Counted from the first letter of the stretch, positions 46,058 to 54,916 are shown. The stretch: DNA of 64,000 nucleotides from Mycolicibacterium mengxianglii (GCF_015710575.1 NZ_CP065373.1:4464001-4528000); one strand, 5' to 3'. Translations and numbers: made by a program. The notes: generated by a model from the letters alone, not told the origin.

Positions 46058-46109
46058 ACTCCCGGGAGTGTCAGGCGCAGCAAAGACCGGGACAACAACA
46101 CATCCCGGT
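46058..46109. promoter_or_regulatory. Two dyads in the ROK-regulator/SDR divergent region
   Basis: ACTCCCGGGAGT (46058-46069) is a perfect 12-bp palindrome 62 bp before the regulator start. ACCGGGA-N10-TCCCGGT (46086-46109) follows 16 bp later and shares the CCCGG core. Two related sites between a regulator and a divergent gene suggest operators, probably for the ROK protein itself. Confidence 0.45.
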
Positions 46110-46172
46110 GAGCGCGCTCTGCACTGACTTCAACACGTTTGCGAATTTAGCACGGTTACTAGAGTTGTTCCG

Positions 46173-46955
46173 ATGACGACTTCATCCTCTTCCGACGCCA
46201 CCGCACCCGCCGGTACCGACGGCCGCCGCGTGGCCGTGGTGACCGGCGCCAGTTCCGGTATCGGCGAAGCAACCGCGAAAGTCCTTGCTGCCCTTGGTTT
46301 TCACGTGGTAGCAGTGGCCCGCAGAGCGGACCGCATCCAGGCCTTGGCAGCAGAGATCGGCGGCACCGCCGTTGTGGCCGACGTCACAGACGATGTCGCG
46401 GTCGCGGAGTTGGTCGCACAGCTGCCCGGACCTGTCTCGGTGCTGATCAACAATGCCGGCGGCGCCAAGGGCCTCGCTCCCGTCGCCGAGGCCGACCTCG
46501 AGCACTGGCGGTGGATGTGGGAGACCAACGTGCTGGGGACCCTGCGGGTCACCCGGGCACTGCTGGACAAGCTGATCGAGTCCGGCGACGGCCTGATCGT
46601 CACCGTCACCTCGATCGCGGCGTTCGAGACCTACGACGGTGGAGCGGGTTACACCGGAGCCAAGCATGCCCAGGGGGCGCTGCACCGCACGCTGCGCGGG
46701 GAACTTCTGGGGAAACCGGTGCGGCTCACCGAGATCGCGCCCGGAGCGGTCGAGACGGAGTTCTCCCTGGTGCGCTTCGAGGGCGACCAGGACCGTGCCG
46801 ACAAGGTGTACCAGGGCATCACGCCGCTGGTGGCCGAGGATGTGGCCGAGGTGATCGGCTTCGTCGCGTCCCGGCCGTCCCACGTCGACCTGGACACCAT
46901 CGTCATCCGGCCCCGCGACCAGGCGCCGCACGGCCGCTTCAACCGGCAGGCCTGA
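46173..46955 (+). CDS. SDR family oxidoreductase (Rv0484c-like)
   Basis: This classical short-chain dehydrogenase of 260 residues has VVTGASSGIGEATAKVLA (about residues 17-34, NADP-type with ARR following), NNAGG near residue 93, catalytic Ser in VTSIAAFE, and YTGAKHA near residue 160 (Tyr-x3-Lys). The substrate is unknown; YdfG-like serine/3-hydroxy acid dehydrogenases are near relatives. TAGAGT seven bases before the ATG gives a leaderless promoter. It is divergent from the ROK regulator. Confidence 0.9.
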   Translation: MTTSSSSDATAPAGTDGRRVAVVTGASSGIGEATAKVLAALGFHVVAVARRADRIQALAAEIGGTAVVADVTDDVAVAELVAQLPGPVSVLINNAGGAKGLAPVAEADLEHWRWMWETNVLGTLRVTRALLDKLIESGDGLIVTVTSIAAFETYDGGAGYTGAKHAQGALHRTLRGELLGKPVRLTEIAPGAVETEFSLVRFEGDQDRADKVYQGITPLVAEDVAEVIGFVASRPSHVDLDTIVIRPRDQAPHGRFNRQA

Positions 46956-46985
46956 CCCACCGGCTGCCGGGACCGAAGCCCGCGG

Positions 46986-48284
46986 TCAGCGGCCCGGCTG
47001 GCCCGTCGGCACCGGAGCACCCGACGGCGTCACCGGCACGCTGCTGGGCAGGTCGACCTCCGAGGCCTCGTCCGACAGCGCCGACATCGACTTCCACTCG
47101 TCCCAGTCCACCGCCCAGTCCCAGATGTCGCCGTCGGCGTAGGACAGCTCGATCCTGGTGCCGGTGACCTCGACCGGGTCACCGTAGAGCGCCGTGTTGA
47201 AGTACTGCTCGGCGTCGGTGAGGGACAGGTTGATGCAGCCGTTGGTGACGTTCGAGTTGCCCTGGGCTCCCGAACTGGCCGGGTTGGCGTGGATGAATTC
47301 GCCGTTGTTGGAGATGCGCACCGCGAACCGCTCCCGGACGTTGGCGTACCCGGCGGCCGGGTTCGACATGTAGAAGTCCTCGTATTTCTCGGTGACGACG
47401 TGCACGCCGCTGCGGGTGACGTTGCGGTCCAGGTCGCCTTCGCCGTAGCTGCACGGGAAGTCCATGATGACGCCGCTGTCGTTGAGCACCTGAATGCGGT
47501 GGCTGGAGGCCTCGGCCTTGACCATCTGGTAGCGCCCGATGGTGAAATCGAGGGTTGAATCCCCTGCGCCGTAAGCATTTTCGCCGAACGGCACCCCGTA
47601 GAGATTGGCATCGACGTGAACGGTGGTACCCGACGGGTAGTACTCCTTGGTCCGCCAGTGGAGTCGCGAGCCGCCCGCCTCGTCGGGCAACCAGGCCCAG
47701 CTGCCCTCGACCTCGGGGATGGTGGTGACCTTGAGGGCCTTCTCCACCTCGGCGCGGTCCTCATCGGCGACCGACGCGTCGAACTGCAAGATGATCGGGG
47801 CTGCCACACCCACGGTCTGCCCGTCGGCGAGCTGGAATTGCCCGCTGACGGTGACGGCCGGGTTGACGGTGGTGAAGCTGCCTGCGACGGGAACGGCTTT
47901 GCCGTCGTGCCCCACTGCCGAGCCGCTCCAGGTGTATTTGACGCCGTAACCGAGCGGCTCGGACGTGGTGAACTCGTTGCGGTCGCGGTTGAGGTGGCCG
48001 GCGACGGCCTTGCCTGCGGGATTGGTCAGGGCGATCTTCTGGAACCAGCCATCGCGAACCCCGACCCGCACCGGCGTGGTGGGGGTGACGTCGTCCGCCG
48101 ACAGTTTGGGGGTGAAGCTCAGTGACGGGGCCGGAGGCGGGCTGTCCGCCGCCTGCTCCTCTTTGCTCTTCGCGCCCGCGCAGGCGGCCAGCACACCGGG
48201 AGCCACAATGCCGACAGCGAAGGCACCGAGTGCGCGTCGCCGGTTCAACAGTGGCGGGGCAGACAGGTCACGGTCGGGGCTCAC
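46986..48284 (-). CDS. L,D-transpeptidase lipoprotein (LdtMt5/LprQ-like)
   Basis: This enzyme makes 3-3 cross-links in peptidoglycan. The 432-residue protein has an Arg-rich signal with lipobox VLAAC (Cys about residue 35), two immunoglobulin-like domains, the YkuD catalytic domain (about 250-390) and a Pro/Thr tail. The nucleophile is in [13 protein letters not shown]; the usual HGC is NGC here, as in LdtMt5. EFIHANP supplies a nearby His. GTG at 48284 is chosen because TACCCT stands eight bases ahead; TTG at 48293 is the longer option. Confidence 0.92.
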   Translation of the reverse strand: MSPDRDLSAPPLLNRRRALGAFAVGIVAPGVLAACAGAKSKEEQAADSPPPAPSLSFTPKLSADDVTPTTPVRVGVRDGWFQKIALTNPAGKAVAGHLNRDRNEFTTSEPLGYGVKYTWSGSAVGHDGKAVPVAGSFTTVNPAVTVSGQFQLADGQTVGVAAPIILQFDASVADEDRAEVEKALKVTTIPEVEGSWAWLPDEAGGSRLHWRTKEYYPSGTTVHVDANLYGVPFGENAYGAGDSTLDFTIGRYQMVKAEASSHRIQVLNDSGVIMDFPCSYGEGDLDRNVTRSGVHVVTEKYEDFYMSNPAAGYANVRERFAVRISNNGEFIHANPASSGAQGNSNVTNGCINLSLTDAEQYFNTALYGDPVEVTGTRIELSYADGDIWDWAVDWDEWKSMSALSDEASEVDLPSSVPVTPSGAPVPTGQPGR

Positions 48285-48330
48285 GTGAATCAAGGGTACG
48301 GATGCCCTGCAGGCCGCGCGAAATCCTGCA

Positions 48331-49401
48331 TCAGATCACACAACCGACCAGCACCGGTTCCGGCTCGAGTCGTATGCCGAATTTCGCCGCCACACCGTCG
48401 CGGACCTCACGGGCCAGGGCCACGATATCGGCGCTGGTGGCGCTGCCACGGTTGGTCAACGCCAGGGCGTGCTTGGTCGACAACGCCGCCGGAGCGTCAG
48501 TGCCCGGGAACCCCTTGCCGAACCCCGCGTGCTCCACCAGCCAGCCGGCGGCCAACTTCACCCCGTCGCCGGCCGGATAGTGCGGCACCGGAGCGGACAC
48601 CGTCTGCTGGATCCGTTCGAGATCGGCCGCGGCGACCACCGGGTTGGTGAAGAACGACCCCGCGCTCCAGGTGTCGTGATCGTCGGGGTCGAGCACCATC
48701 CCCTTGCGGGCGCGCAGCGCCAGCACGGCCGCGCGCACCGTCACCGGGTCGGCCTGTTCACCTGCGGTCACTCCCAACGACGCGGCCAGCTCCCCGTAGC
48801 GCAGCGGAGCGCTGCGCCCGGACGGGTCGAGGGCGAATTCCACCTCCACCACCACCGGTACCGGTCCCGCCGTCTGTGGGTGCTTGAGGACGCTGGTCCG
48901 GTAGCCGAACCCGAGTTCGTCGCCGCCGACCCACCGCAGGTCGCCACTGCGACGGTCCAGCAGCCGGACGCGGGTGATGGTGTCGGCCACCTCGGTGCCG
49001 TAGGCACCCACGTTCTGCACGGGCGTCGCCCCGGCCGAACCGGGGATGCCGGAGAGGCACTCCAGGCCACCCAGACCGGCGGCCAGCGCGGTGACCACCA
49101 CGTCGTCCCAGACGGCGCCGGCCTCCGCGCGGACCAGGGGGCCGTCGAGCGTGATCCGCGGCGTCGCCAACCGAACAACGGTCAGCTCGGTGAGGTCGTC
49201 GGCGATCAGCACGTTCGACCCGCCTGCCAGGACCAGTGGCTGCTGGTCCTCCGCGGACAACGTCCGCAGCGTTTCCACGATCTGCTCGGTGGTGGTGCAC
49301 GTGATCACCCGGCGCGCCACCGGGCCCACCCGCAGCGTGGTCATGGACGCCAGCGGCACGCCCTCGGACACCGCCGCGCCGCCGAATAGCGAACCGGTCA
49401 C
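48331..49401 (-). CDS. murB: UDP-N-acetylenolpyruvoylglucosamine reductase
   Basis: MurB reduces UDP-GlcNAc-enolpyruvate to UDP-MurNAc with FAD and NADPH, the second committed step of peptidoglycan synthesis. The 356-residue protein has the FAD-binding [38 protein letters not shown], and the catalytic serine region [11 protein letters not shown] near residue 250. The GTG at 49401 ([14 protein letters not shown]) is supported by TACCGT eight bases upstream; a GTG at 49422 is the alternative. Its -10 overlaps that of the divergent gene. Confidence 0.95.
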   Translation of the reverse strand: MTGSLFGGAAVSEGVPLASMTTLRVGPVARRVITCTTTEQIVETLRTLSAEDQQPLVLAGGSNVLIADDLTELTVVRLATPRITLDGPLVRAEAGAVWDDVVVTALAAGLGGLECLSGIPGSAGATPVQNVGAYGTEVADTITRVRLLDRRSGDLRWVGGDELGFGYRTSVLKHPQTAGPVPVVVEVEFALDPSGRSAPLRYGELAASLGVTAGEQADPVTVRAAVLALRARKGMVLDPDDHDTWSAGSFFTNPVVAAADLERIQQTVSAPVPHYPAGDGVKLAAGWLVEHAGFGKGFPGTDAPAALSTKHALALTNRGSATSADIVALAREVRDGVAAKFGIRLEPEPVLVGCVI

Positions 49402-49409
49402 GGGCGGTA

Positions 49410-49419
49410 ACGGTAGCCT
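49410..49419. promoter_or_regulatory. Bidirectional -10 element ACGGTAGCCT
   Basis: Reading plus, TAGCCT (49414-49419) lies eight bases before the ATG at 49428. Reading minus, TACCGT (49415-49410) lies eight bases before the murB GTG at 49401. The two hexamers share the central TA, so polymerase can open the same DNA in either direction but not both at once. Confidence 0.55.
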
Positions 49420-49427
49420 CACGGGCT

Positions 49428-49937
49428 ATGCCACGTTCATTCGACATGTCCGTCGACTACGAGGGCAGTGTCGAGCAGGTACACCGCGCTTTCAGCGACG
49501 AGCAGTACTGGCTGGCGCGCCTGGCGGAGGCCAGTGCCGCGCAGTCGACCCTCGATTCGATCGAGGTGGACGGTGACGGCGGCGTCGCCGTCGCCACCAC
49601 GCTGGTGCTGCCCCGCGAGTTCCTGCCTGCCCTCGCTGCCCAGTTCCACAGCGGAGATATGCGCATCGAACGACGCGAGGCCTGGAGCCCGGTCAAGGAC
49701 GGGCGGGCTTCGGGAACCGTGGACTGCGCGATCACCGGGGCACCGGCGACGATGACTGGAGCCACCTCGTTGACACCGGTGAACAGCTCTGGCACCCGCA
49801 TGGGTCTGCGCGCCACCGTCGAGGTCCGCATCCCGCTGGTGGGCGGAAAACTGGAGAGTTTCATCGGTAGCCAGTTGAGCAACCTGCTCATCGAGGAGCA
49901 GCGTTTCACCACGACGTGGCTGGCTCAGGGGGCCTGA
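49428..49937 (+). CDS. DUF2505 domain protein, first of a tandem pair
   Basis: The 169-residue protein of the START/polyketide-cyclase-like DUF2505 family begins MPRSFDMSVDYEGSVEQVHRAF and ends with IPLVGGKLESFIGSQLSNLL, a hallmark also found in the next gene. Such folds form a hydrophobic cavity for a lipid or other ligand. No enzyme residues are evident. It is divergent from murB through a shared promoter, so its dose may follow cell-wall synthesis. Confidence 0.85.
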   Translation: MPRSFDMSVDYEGSVEQVHRAFSDEQYWLARLAEASAAQSTLDSIEVDGDGGVAVATTLVLPREFLPALAAQFHSGDMRIERREAWSPVKDGRASGTVDCAITGAPATMTGATSLTPVNSSGTRMGLRATVEVRIPLVGGKLESFIGSQLSNLLIEEQRFTTTWLAQGA

Positions 49938-49959
49938 AGCCCGCGTAATCTCGGTGGCC

Positions 49960-50475
49960 ATGAGCCGCCGGATGGACTACCTCGTCACGTTCGACGCCCC
50001 GGCGGAGAAGATCTACCAGGATTTCACCGACCGCGAGTACTGGGACACCTTGATGGCCGCGTACCGCTGGTTGTCGCCGTCCTCGGAACTCACCGAATTC
50101 TCCTCCGGCGACGCCGGCACCGACATCGTCTTCCGGCAGGTGCTGCCGCGCAGTGAACTTCCGCCGGTGGCGCGCGCGGTCATGCCGGTCGACATGGTGA
50201 TCACCCGCGAACAGCATTTCGACCCGTACAACCACCAGACCGACGAGGCGGGCGGGACGTACCGGGCCACGGTGCCCGGCGGGCCCGGCCACTTCACCGG
50301 CAGATACCACCTCACCGACACCGCCTCCGGCAGTCAGCTGCGACTGTCCAGCGTGTGCAAGGTACACATCCCCTTTGTCGGCGGGACGCTCGAGCAGTTG
50401 ATCCTGTCCAATATCACCGCGCTGTTCGACGCCGAGGGCGCCTTCATGGCCGACTGGGTGTCCAAACGCAGGTGA
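49960..50475 (+). CDS. DUF2505 domain protein, second of a tandem pair
   Basis: This 171-residue paralogue of the preceding gene matches it with MDYLVTFDAPAEKIYQDFTD against the N-terminus and IPFVGGTLEQLILSNITALF against the C-terminal signature. The ATG at 49960 has TAATCT eight bases ahead (leaderless); a GTG two codons earlier is less likely. Its TGA overlaps the methyltransferase GTG (GTGA). The ligand is unknown. Confidence 0.85.
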   Translation: MSRRMDYLVTFDAPAEKIYQDFTDREYWDTLMAAYRWLSPSSELTEFSSGDAGTDIVFRQVLPRSELPPVARAVMPVDMVITREQHFDPYNHQTDEAGGTYRATVPGGPGHFTGRYHLTDTASGSQLRLSSVCKVHIPFVGGTLEQLILSNITALFDAEGAFMADWVSKRR

Positions 50476-51257
50476 GCAAACCGCTCGGCGCCATCACTCG
50501 CGGCACCACCGGCCGTAATCGGTTGCGCCGCAGTGACCGCTGGCTGGTGCACTCCCCCGCCGTGCGGCACGCACTGGAGTCCGCGGCGGATCCATTGGTG
50601 GTTGACCTCGGCTATGGCGCGCTGCCGGTGACCACTTTGGAGCTGGCTGGTCGGCTGCGGGCCCTCCGGCCCGACATCCGGGTGGTGGGGCTGGAGATCG
50701 ACCCCGAGCGGGTGCGGGTGGCCACCCGCTTCGCCACCACCGCCTCCGTCGAATTCCGTTTGGGCGGTTTCGAATTGGCTGGGCTGCATCCCGTGTTGAT
50801 CCGGGCTTTCAACGTGCTGCGCCAGTATCCGGTCGAGGAGGTGCCCGCGGCCTGGTCGACGATGCAGGCCGGGCTGGCCCCCGGTGGGCTGATCATCGAC
50901 GGCACCTGCGACGAGCTGGGGCGGCGCTGCTGCTGGGTGCTGCTCGACGGCGACGGCCCGGTCAGCCTGACCCTGGCGTGCGACCCGCACAGCATCGATC
51001 GCCCGTCCGATCTTGCGGAGCGCTTGCCGAAAGTCCTTATCCACCACAATGTCCCGGGCCAACCGGTGCACGCCTTACTGGAGGCGGCAGACCGGGCCTG
51101 GGCCGCGGCGGCCGGGCACGGCGTGTTCGGCCCCCGGGTGCGCTGGCGTGCCATGCTCAATGCCTTGCGCGACAACGGCATACCGGTCGAGCAGCAGCGG
51201 CGCCGGCTGCGCGACGCGGTGCTGACCGTGCCGTGGACGTTGGTGGCCCCGACCTGA
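50472..51257 (+). CDS. Class I SAM-dependent methyltransferase-like protein
   Basis: The 261-residue protein has a methyltransferase-like motif I VVDLGYGALPVTTLELAGRL near residue 38 (DLGYGA in place of the usual DxGxGxG) and GLEIDPERVRVA as motif II. The C-terminal half is unusual, with HHNVPGQPVHALLEAADRAW. The target is unknown. It is coupled to the second DUF2505 gene. The glycine motif is relaxed, so SAM binding is likely but not certain. Confidence 0.78.
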   Translation: MSKPLGAITRGTTGRNRLRRSDRWLVHSPAVRHALESAADPLVVDLGYGALPVTTLELAGRLRALRPDIRVVGLEIDPERVRVATRFATTASVEFRLGGFELAGLHPVLIRAFNVLRQYPVEEVPAAWSTMQAGLAPGGLIIDGTCDELGRRCCWVLLDGDGPVSLTLACDPHSIDRPSDLAERLPKVLIHHNVPGQPVHALLEAADRAWAAAAGHGVFGPRVRWRAMLNALRDNGIPVEQQRRRLRDAVLTVPWTLVAPT

Positions 51258-51269
51258 GCAGCACCGCCC

Positions 51270-52778
51270 CTACACGGGTGCGCGCGTCGGTTCGGCGGAG
51301 GCGCTGAGCACGTCGTCGAGGTCGTCTCCGACCACGATGTCCAGACCCCGCAGCGAGGCCGGCGCGCTGGTCAACGCCACCGACACATAGGTGAGGATGG
51401 CAGCGGCGAACGCGATGAAAGTCGGCCAGCCGTCGAAGGCTGCGGTCACCAGCGTGTTCGGCACGTACAGGATGGTGTTCTCGACGCCGTAGATGGTGGG
51501 CGTCAGCACGAACAGCACAATGCGCACCACGAACCCGACCGTCATGGCCGCGATGGCCGCACGGGTGGTGCCCCGACGCCATACCAGCCCGAGGATGAAC
51601 GGCACTGCCAGGCAGGCCAGCAACAGGTCGAAGGCCAGGGTGAGCAGAATGCCGGTCTGGCGCACGTAGATCGCGAAGGCGATGGCGAACAGGGTCATCG
51701 GCACCATGGCGATCCGGGTGGCACGCAGCAGCGGGTCGCGCTGACCGGGGACATGCACCCGCCGGACGCCGCCGAGGTTGCGGACGCAGACGTTGGAAAT
51801 CGCCAGGATCGCGCCGTTGGCGGTGCTCATCGACGCCCCGACCAGGCCGCAGAGCACCAACACCGTCAGGGCCGCCGGGGCGTACTGATCGAGCAGCACG
51901 AACAGCACCGGGCCGTCGATCTCGGCAGGCAGGAAGGACCTGGCGGCCAACACCACCAGCCCGAAGGGCACGCAGATCAGCACCGTACCGGTGGCCGCGG
52001 TGAAGCACGCCCGCCGCGCGGCTTCGGGCGACTTCGCCGAGAACACCCGCGCCATGAAGTCGATGGCCACGACATCACCGATCCCGAGCGCGATCAGTGT
52101 CGCCCAGTTGATCACCGCGCCCTGCGCCGGGTCGGACAGCTGGCCCAGGGCCGCCGGTCCCGTGCCCTCGGCGATGACGATGCCGTGGGTGTTGGCCATC
52201 CAGATGAGCAGGCCGACCGCCCCGGCCAGGATCAGCGCCATCTGGATGATCGCGGTGTAGGCGTCGGCGATCAGGCCGCCGGTGCCGGTGTAGGCCACTG
52301 CGATTGCGGCGATCAGCACCACGCCCAGCCAGTACGGCATGCCCAGGAAGTAGTTGAACAGGAATCCGCCCGCCACCAGGTTTCCGGCGACCAGCATGCA
52401 GAACCCGACGGCCAGCAGCAGCGACGCCCCCACCTCGACGGACCGGCCGAATCGCAGCCGGTAGTAATCGGGGAAGGAGGTCAACCCCATCCTGTTCATC
52501 GGCTTGGCGAAGAACAGGCCGGTGATCAGCAGACAGATCGCCAGTCCCAGGGGCAGCGCGGCGCCGGCCCAGAAGCCGAATTCGTAGGCCAGGTCGGTGT
52601 TGCCGAGCGTGGCGTTGGTGTCCACGGCTGCACCCATGAGGGCACCGCCGACCAGCCAGAACGGCAACATCCGGCCGCCGATGAGGAAATTGGAGCTGTC
52701 GCCTTCCACGCGTTTGGACACATAGAAGCCGACTGCTACGACCACAGCGATACTGATCGCGACGCCGAGAAGAATCAC
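51270..52778 (-). CDS. Sodium:solute symporter (SSS) family transporter under riboswitch control
   Basis: This LeuT-fold transporter of 502 residues has about thirteen membrane helices. SSS-family marks are AAVDTNATLGNTDLAYEFGF (about residue 50), TSFPDYYRLRFG and the conserved VAYTGTGGLIADAYTAIIQM (about residue 160). Substrates in the family include proline, pantothenate, sugars and urea. The GTG at 52778 has GGGAGA five bases ahead. A guanidine-I-type riboswitch precedes it, so the cargo may be guanidine, a guanidino compound or a related nitrogen metabolite; this is inference. Confidence 0.88.
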   Translation of the reverse strand: MILLGVAISIAVVVAVGFYVSKRVEGDSSNFLIGGRMLPFWLVGGALMGAAVDTNATLGNTDLAYEFGFWAGAALPLGLAICLLITGLFFAKPMNRMGLTSFPDYYRLRFGRSVEVGASLLLAVGFCMLVAGNLVAGGFLFNYFLGMPYWLGVVLIAAIAVAYTGTGGLIADAYTAIIQMALILAGAVGLLIWMANTHGIVIAEGTGPAALGQLSDPAQGAVINWATLIALGIGDVVAIDFMARVFSAKSPEAARRACFTAATGTVLICVPFGLVVLAARSFLPAEIDGPVLFVLLDQYAPAALTVLVLCGLVGASMSTANGAILAISNVCVRNLGGVRRVHVPGQRDPLLRATRIAMVPMTLFAIAFAIYVRQTGILLTLAFDLLLACLAVPFILGLVWRRGTTRAAIAAMTVGFVVRIVLFVLTPTIYGVENTILYVPNTLVTAAFDGWPTFIAFAAAILTYVSVALTSAPASLRGLDIVVGDDLDDVLSASAEPTRAPV

Positions 52779-52780
52779 GA

Positions 52781-52810
52781 GAGTCTCCCGAAACGAGATG
52801 GAGTCTCCCG
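52781..52810. repeat. Direct repeat GAGTCTCCCG, 20 bp apart, in the expression platform
   Basis: The ten bases occur at 52781-52790 and 52801-52810. On the minus strand both read CGGGAGACTC. The upstream copy forms the 3' edge of the riboswitch; the downstream copy carries the Shine-Dalgarno of the symporter gene. A TCTC in the linker can pair with either copy. Confidence 0.8.
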
Positions 52811-52914
52811 GGCTTTTGTCCCGCCGTGGAGCGACCTGCGTCGTTGCCTGTCGCCTGCACCTCTCGGACCAGGCCCGGTCGCCGGCGTGACCGGTGATCG
52901 GCGGAACCCTAGGC
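52803..52914 (-). ncRNA. Guanidine-I (ykkC-class) riboswitch aptamer
   Basis: On the minus strand the order of conserved blocks fits the ykkC class: CTAGGGTTCCG (52912-52902), CTGGTCCGAGAG (52872-52861), ACGGCGGGACAAAAG (52827-52813) and CCCGGGAGA (52812-52804). Variable helices lie between. The aptamer ends 24 bases before the symporter GTG. A TATTCT -10 (52929-52924) places the transcript start at about 52917, the edge of the aptamer. Subtype 1 (guanidine) is favoured over the ppGpp/PRPP/ADP subtypes because a transporter follows, but the ligand is not proved. Confidence 0.85.
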
Positions 52915-52923
52915 GCGCCTCAA

Positions 52924-52929
52924 AGAATA
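52924..52929 (-). promoter_or_regulatory. -10 element TATTCT of the riboswitch transcript
   Basis: TATTCT fits the mycobacterial TANNNT -10. The start point seven bases on would fall at the 5' end of the aptamer, as expected for a riboswitch leader. No good -35 is evident. Confidence 0.5.
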
Positions 52930-53049
52930 TGAGTCAACTGACAGGTAAACGTCGTCCGGTTACGACGAAGGCCTCCTGAGGTAAAACCCGTGTTTCGGTC
53001 CCGGGTTCGAGCAAAGTCGAGCTCGAATCGTCGGGCCTACCCTGAAGAG

Positions 53050-53865
53050 ATGCGCATCGCCTTGGCTCAGCTCACGTCCGGCACCGACCCCGCGACCAAT
53101 CTCGAGCTGGTCGCCGACTACACGCGCCGCGGCGCCGACGACGGCGCATCGCTGGTGGTTTTTCCCGAGGCCACCATGTGCCGGTTCGGGGTGCCGCTGG
53201 GTCCGGTCGCCGAACCGGTGGACGGACCCTGGGCCGACGGCGTTCGGCGCATCGCTGCGCGCGCCGGAGTGACCGTCGTCGCCGGGATGTTCTGCCCGTC
53301 CCCCGACGGGCGCGTCACCAACACCCTGATCGCCGCGGGCTCGACCGCTGACGCGCACTACGACAAGATCCACCTCTATGACGCCTTCGGCTTCGCCGAG
53401 TCGCGGACCGTGGCGCCGGGCCGGGAGCCGGTGACCATCGAGGTCGACGGCGTGACAGTGGGCGTGACGACCTGTTACGACATCCGGTTCCCAGAGCTGT
53501 ACGTCGAGTTGGCGCGCTGCGGCGCCGACCTGATCACCGTCAGCGCGTCCTGGGGCGCCGGTCCCGGCAAGCTCGATCAGTGGACGCTGCTGGCCAGGGC
53601 CCGGGCACTGGACACCGGCAGCTTCCTCGCCGCGGTGGATCAGGCATATCCCGGTGACCAGATCGCAGCCACCGGCCCGACCGGGGTCGGAGGAAGCGTG
53701 GTCGTGTCGCCGTTCGGTGCGCCGATAGCCACTGCGGGCGCTGATCCGCAGCTGTTGACCTGCGATATCGACGTGTCCACGGCCGCGAATGCCAGGGAGA
53801 CTCTCGGCGTGCTGCGTAACCGCTCCGAGGTGGCTGCACCCGATAGGGCAGAATCGCGACGGTGA
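53050..53865 (+). CDS. Carbon-nitrogen hydrolase (nitrilase superfamily, Rv0480c-like)
   Basis: The 271-residue amidase-fold enzyme has the Glu-Lys-Cys triad in VVFPEATMCRFG, YDKIHLYDAFGF and TTCYDIRFPELY. Closest kinds are omega-amidase/Nit-type amidohydrolases that remove amides from deaminated glutathione or alpha-keto acids. The ATG at 53050 follows TACCCT by six bases. It is divergent from the riboswitch-controlled symporter, so a nitrogen-scavenging link is possible. It is coupled to the next gene. Confidence 0.9.
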   Translation: MRIALAQLTSGTDPATNLELVADYTRRGADDGASLVVFPEATMCRFGVPLGPVAEPVDGPWADGVRRIAARAGVTVVAGMFCPSPDGRVTNTLIAAGSTADAHYDKIHLYDAFGFAESRTVAPGREPVTIEVDGVTVGVTTCYDIRFPELYVELARCGADLITVSASWGAGPGKLDQWTLLARARALDTGSFLAAVDQAYPGDQIAATGPTGVGGSVVVSPFGAPIATAGADPQLLTCDIDVSTAANARETLGVLRNRSEVAAPDRAESRR

Positions 53866-54884
53866 CGAATCCGCCACAAGGCCCTGACGACCACAATTCC
53901 TGGGCCCGGCCCCCGCAAGGCGCTCCGCAAGGCCCACCACCGGCACAGCCCACCGAACGGATTCCCCACCAGGGTCCCCCGGACCCGGTGACGCAGCACA
54001 TTCCACGCAGTCCCATGGATGACCCCACCCAGGCGACCCCACAGGCCTCGCCCCAGTGGTACCCGCCGCCGCAGAACCCGTACGGCGGACCACAGGTCAG
54101 CGGCGCCCAGCCGCCGGCACCGCCCCCAGAGGAGAAGGACGGCGGGATCCTGGGGTGGCTCAAGGACCCCCTGTCGCTGGCACTGGTCCTGGTCATCGTC
54201 GTGGCCCTGGCCGTCGCCGGGGTGATCGGTGGCGAGCTGTACGCCCGTAAACGCGCCGACGAGGTGGTGGGCGCCGCCGTCGCCTGCATCGTCAAGGACC
54301 AGGCCACCGCATCGTTCGGGTTCACGCCGCCGTTCCTGTGGCAGCACATGACCGGGCATTACACCAACATCTCCATCGAGACCGCGGGCAATCAGATCCG
54401 CGAGGCCAAGGGGATGAAGGTCAACATCGACATCAAGGATGTCCGGCTCGAAGACACCGGCACCTCCAGCGGCAGTATCGGCTCGCTCGTCGCCAACATC
54501 GCCTGGAGCTCGGACGGCATCAAGCAGACCGTGCAGGATGTCATCCCGCTGTTCGGCGGCATCGTCTCCAGTGTGACCACCAACCCGAACGACGGCACGA
54601 TCCAGCTCGAAGGTGCTCTGGGCAGCGTCACCGCCAAGCCGCAGGTTGTCGACGGCGGGTTGTCGTTGCAGGTGTTGCAGGTGACCGGCCTTGGCTTCAC
54701 GCTGCCCCGCGAGACCGTGCAGCCCGCGCTGGACGCGTTCACCGGTCAGCTGACCAAGAATTACCCGATGGGCATCACCGCCGACAGCGTCGAGGTCACC
54801 GATTCCGGTGTGCAGAGCCAGTTCTCATCGCACAACGCCAGCATTCCGCGTGGCGAGGAAGATCCGTGCTTCGCCGGGCTGTGA
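53862..54884 (+). CDS. LmeA-like DUF2993 membrane-anchored protein (Rv0479c-like)
   Basis: This 340-residue protein has a Pro/Gln-rich cytoplasmic N-terminus (about 1-95), one membrane helix (LSLALVLVIVVALAVAGVIG), then an extracytoplasmic DUF2993 beta-rich domain with IKDVRLEDTGTSS and a closing Cys. DUF2993 includes LmeA, which is needed for lipomannan elongation, so a lipid-handling role in the envelope is plausible. GTG overlaps the nitrilase stop (GTGA). A 32-bp gap separates it from the convergent deoC gene. Confidence 0.85.
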   Translation: MTNPPQGPDDHNSWARPPQGAPQGPPPAQPTERIPHQGPPDPVTQHIPRSPMDDPTQATPQASPQWYPPPQNPYGGPQVSGAQPPAPPPEEKDGGILGWLKDPLSLALVLVIVVALAVAGVIGGELYARKRADEVVGAAVACIVKDQATASFGFTPPFLWQHMTGHYTNISIETAGNQIREAKGMKVNIDIKDVRLEDTGTSSGSIGSLVANIAWSSDGIKQTVQDVIPLFGGIVSSVTTNPNDGTIQLEGALGSVTAKPQVVDGGLSLQVLQVTGLGFTLPRETVQPALDAFTGQLTKNYPMGITADSVEVTDSGVQSQFSSHNASIPRGEEDPCFAGL

Positions 54885-54916
54885 CAGCCGGACGGTGACG
54901 GGACGGGGAGTGACGG

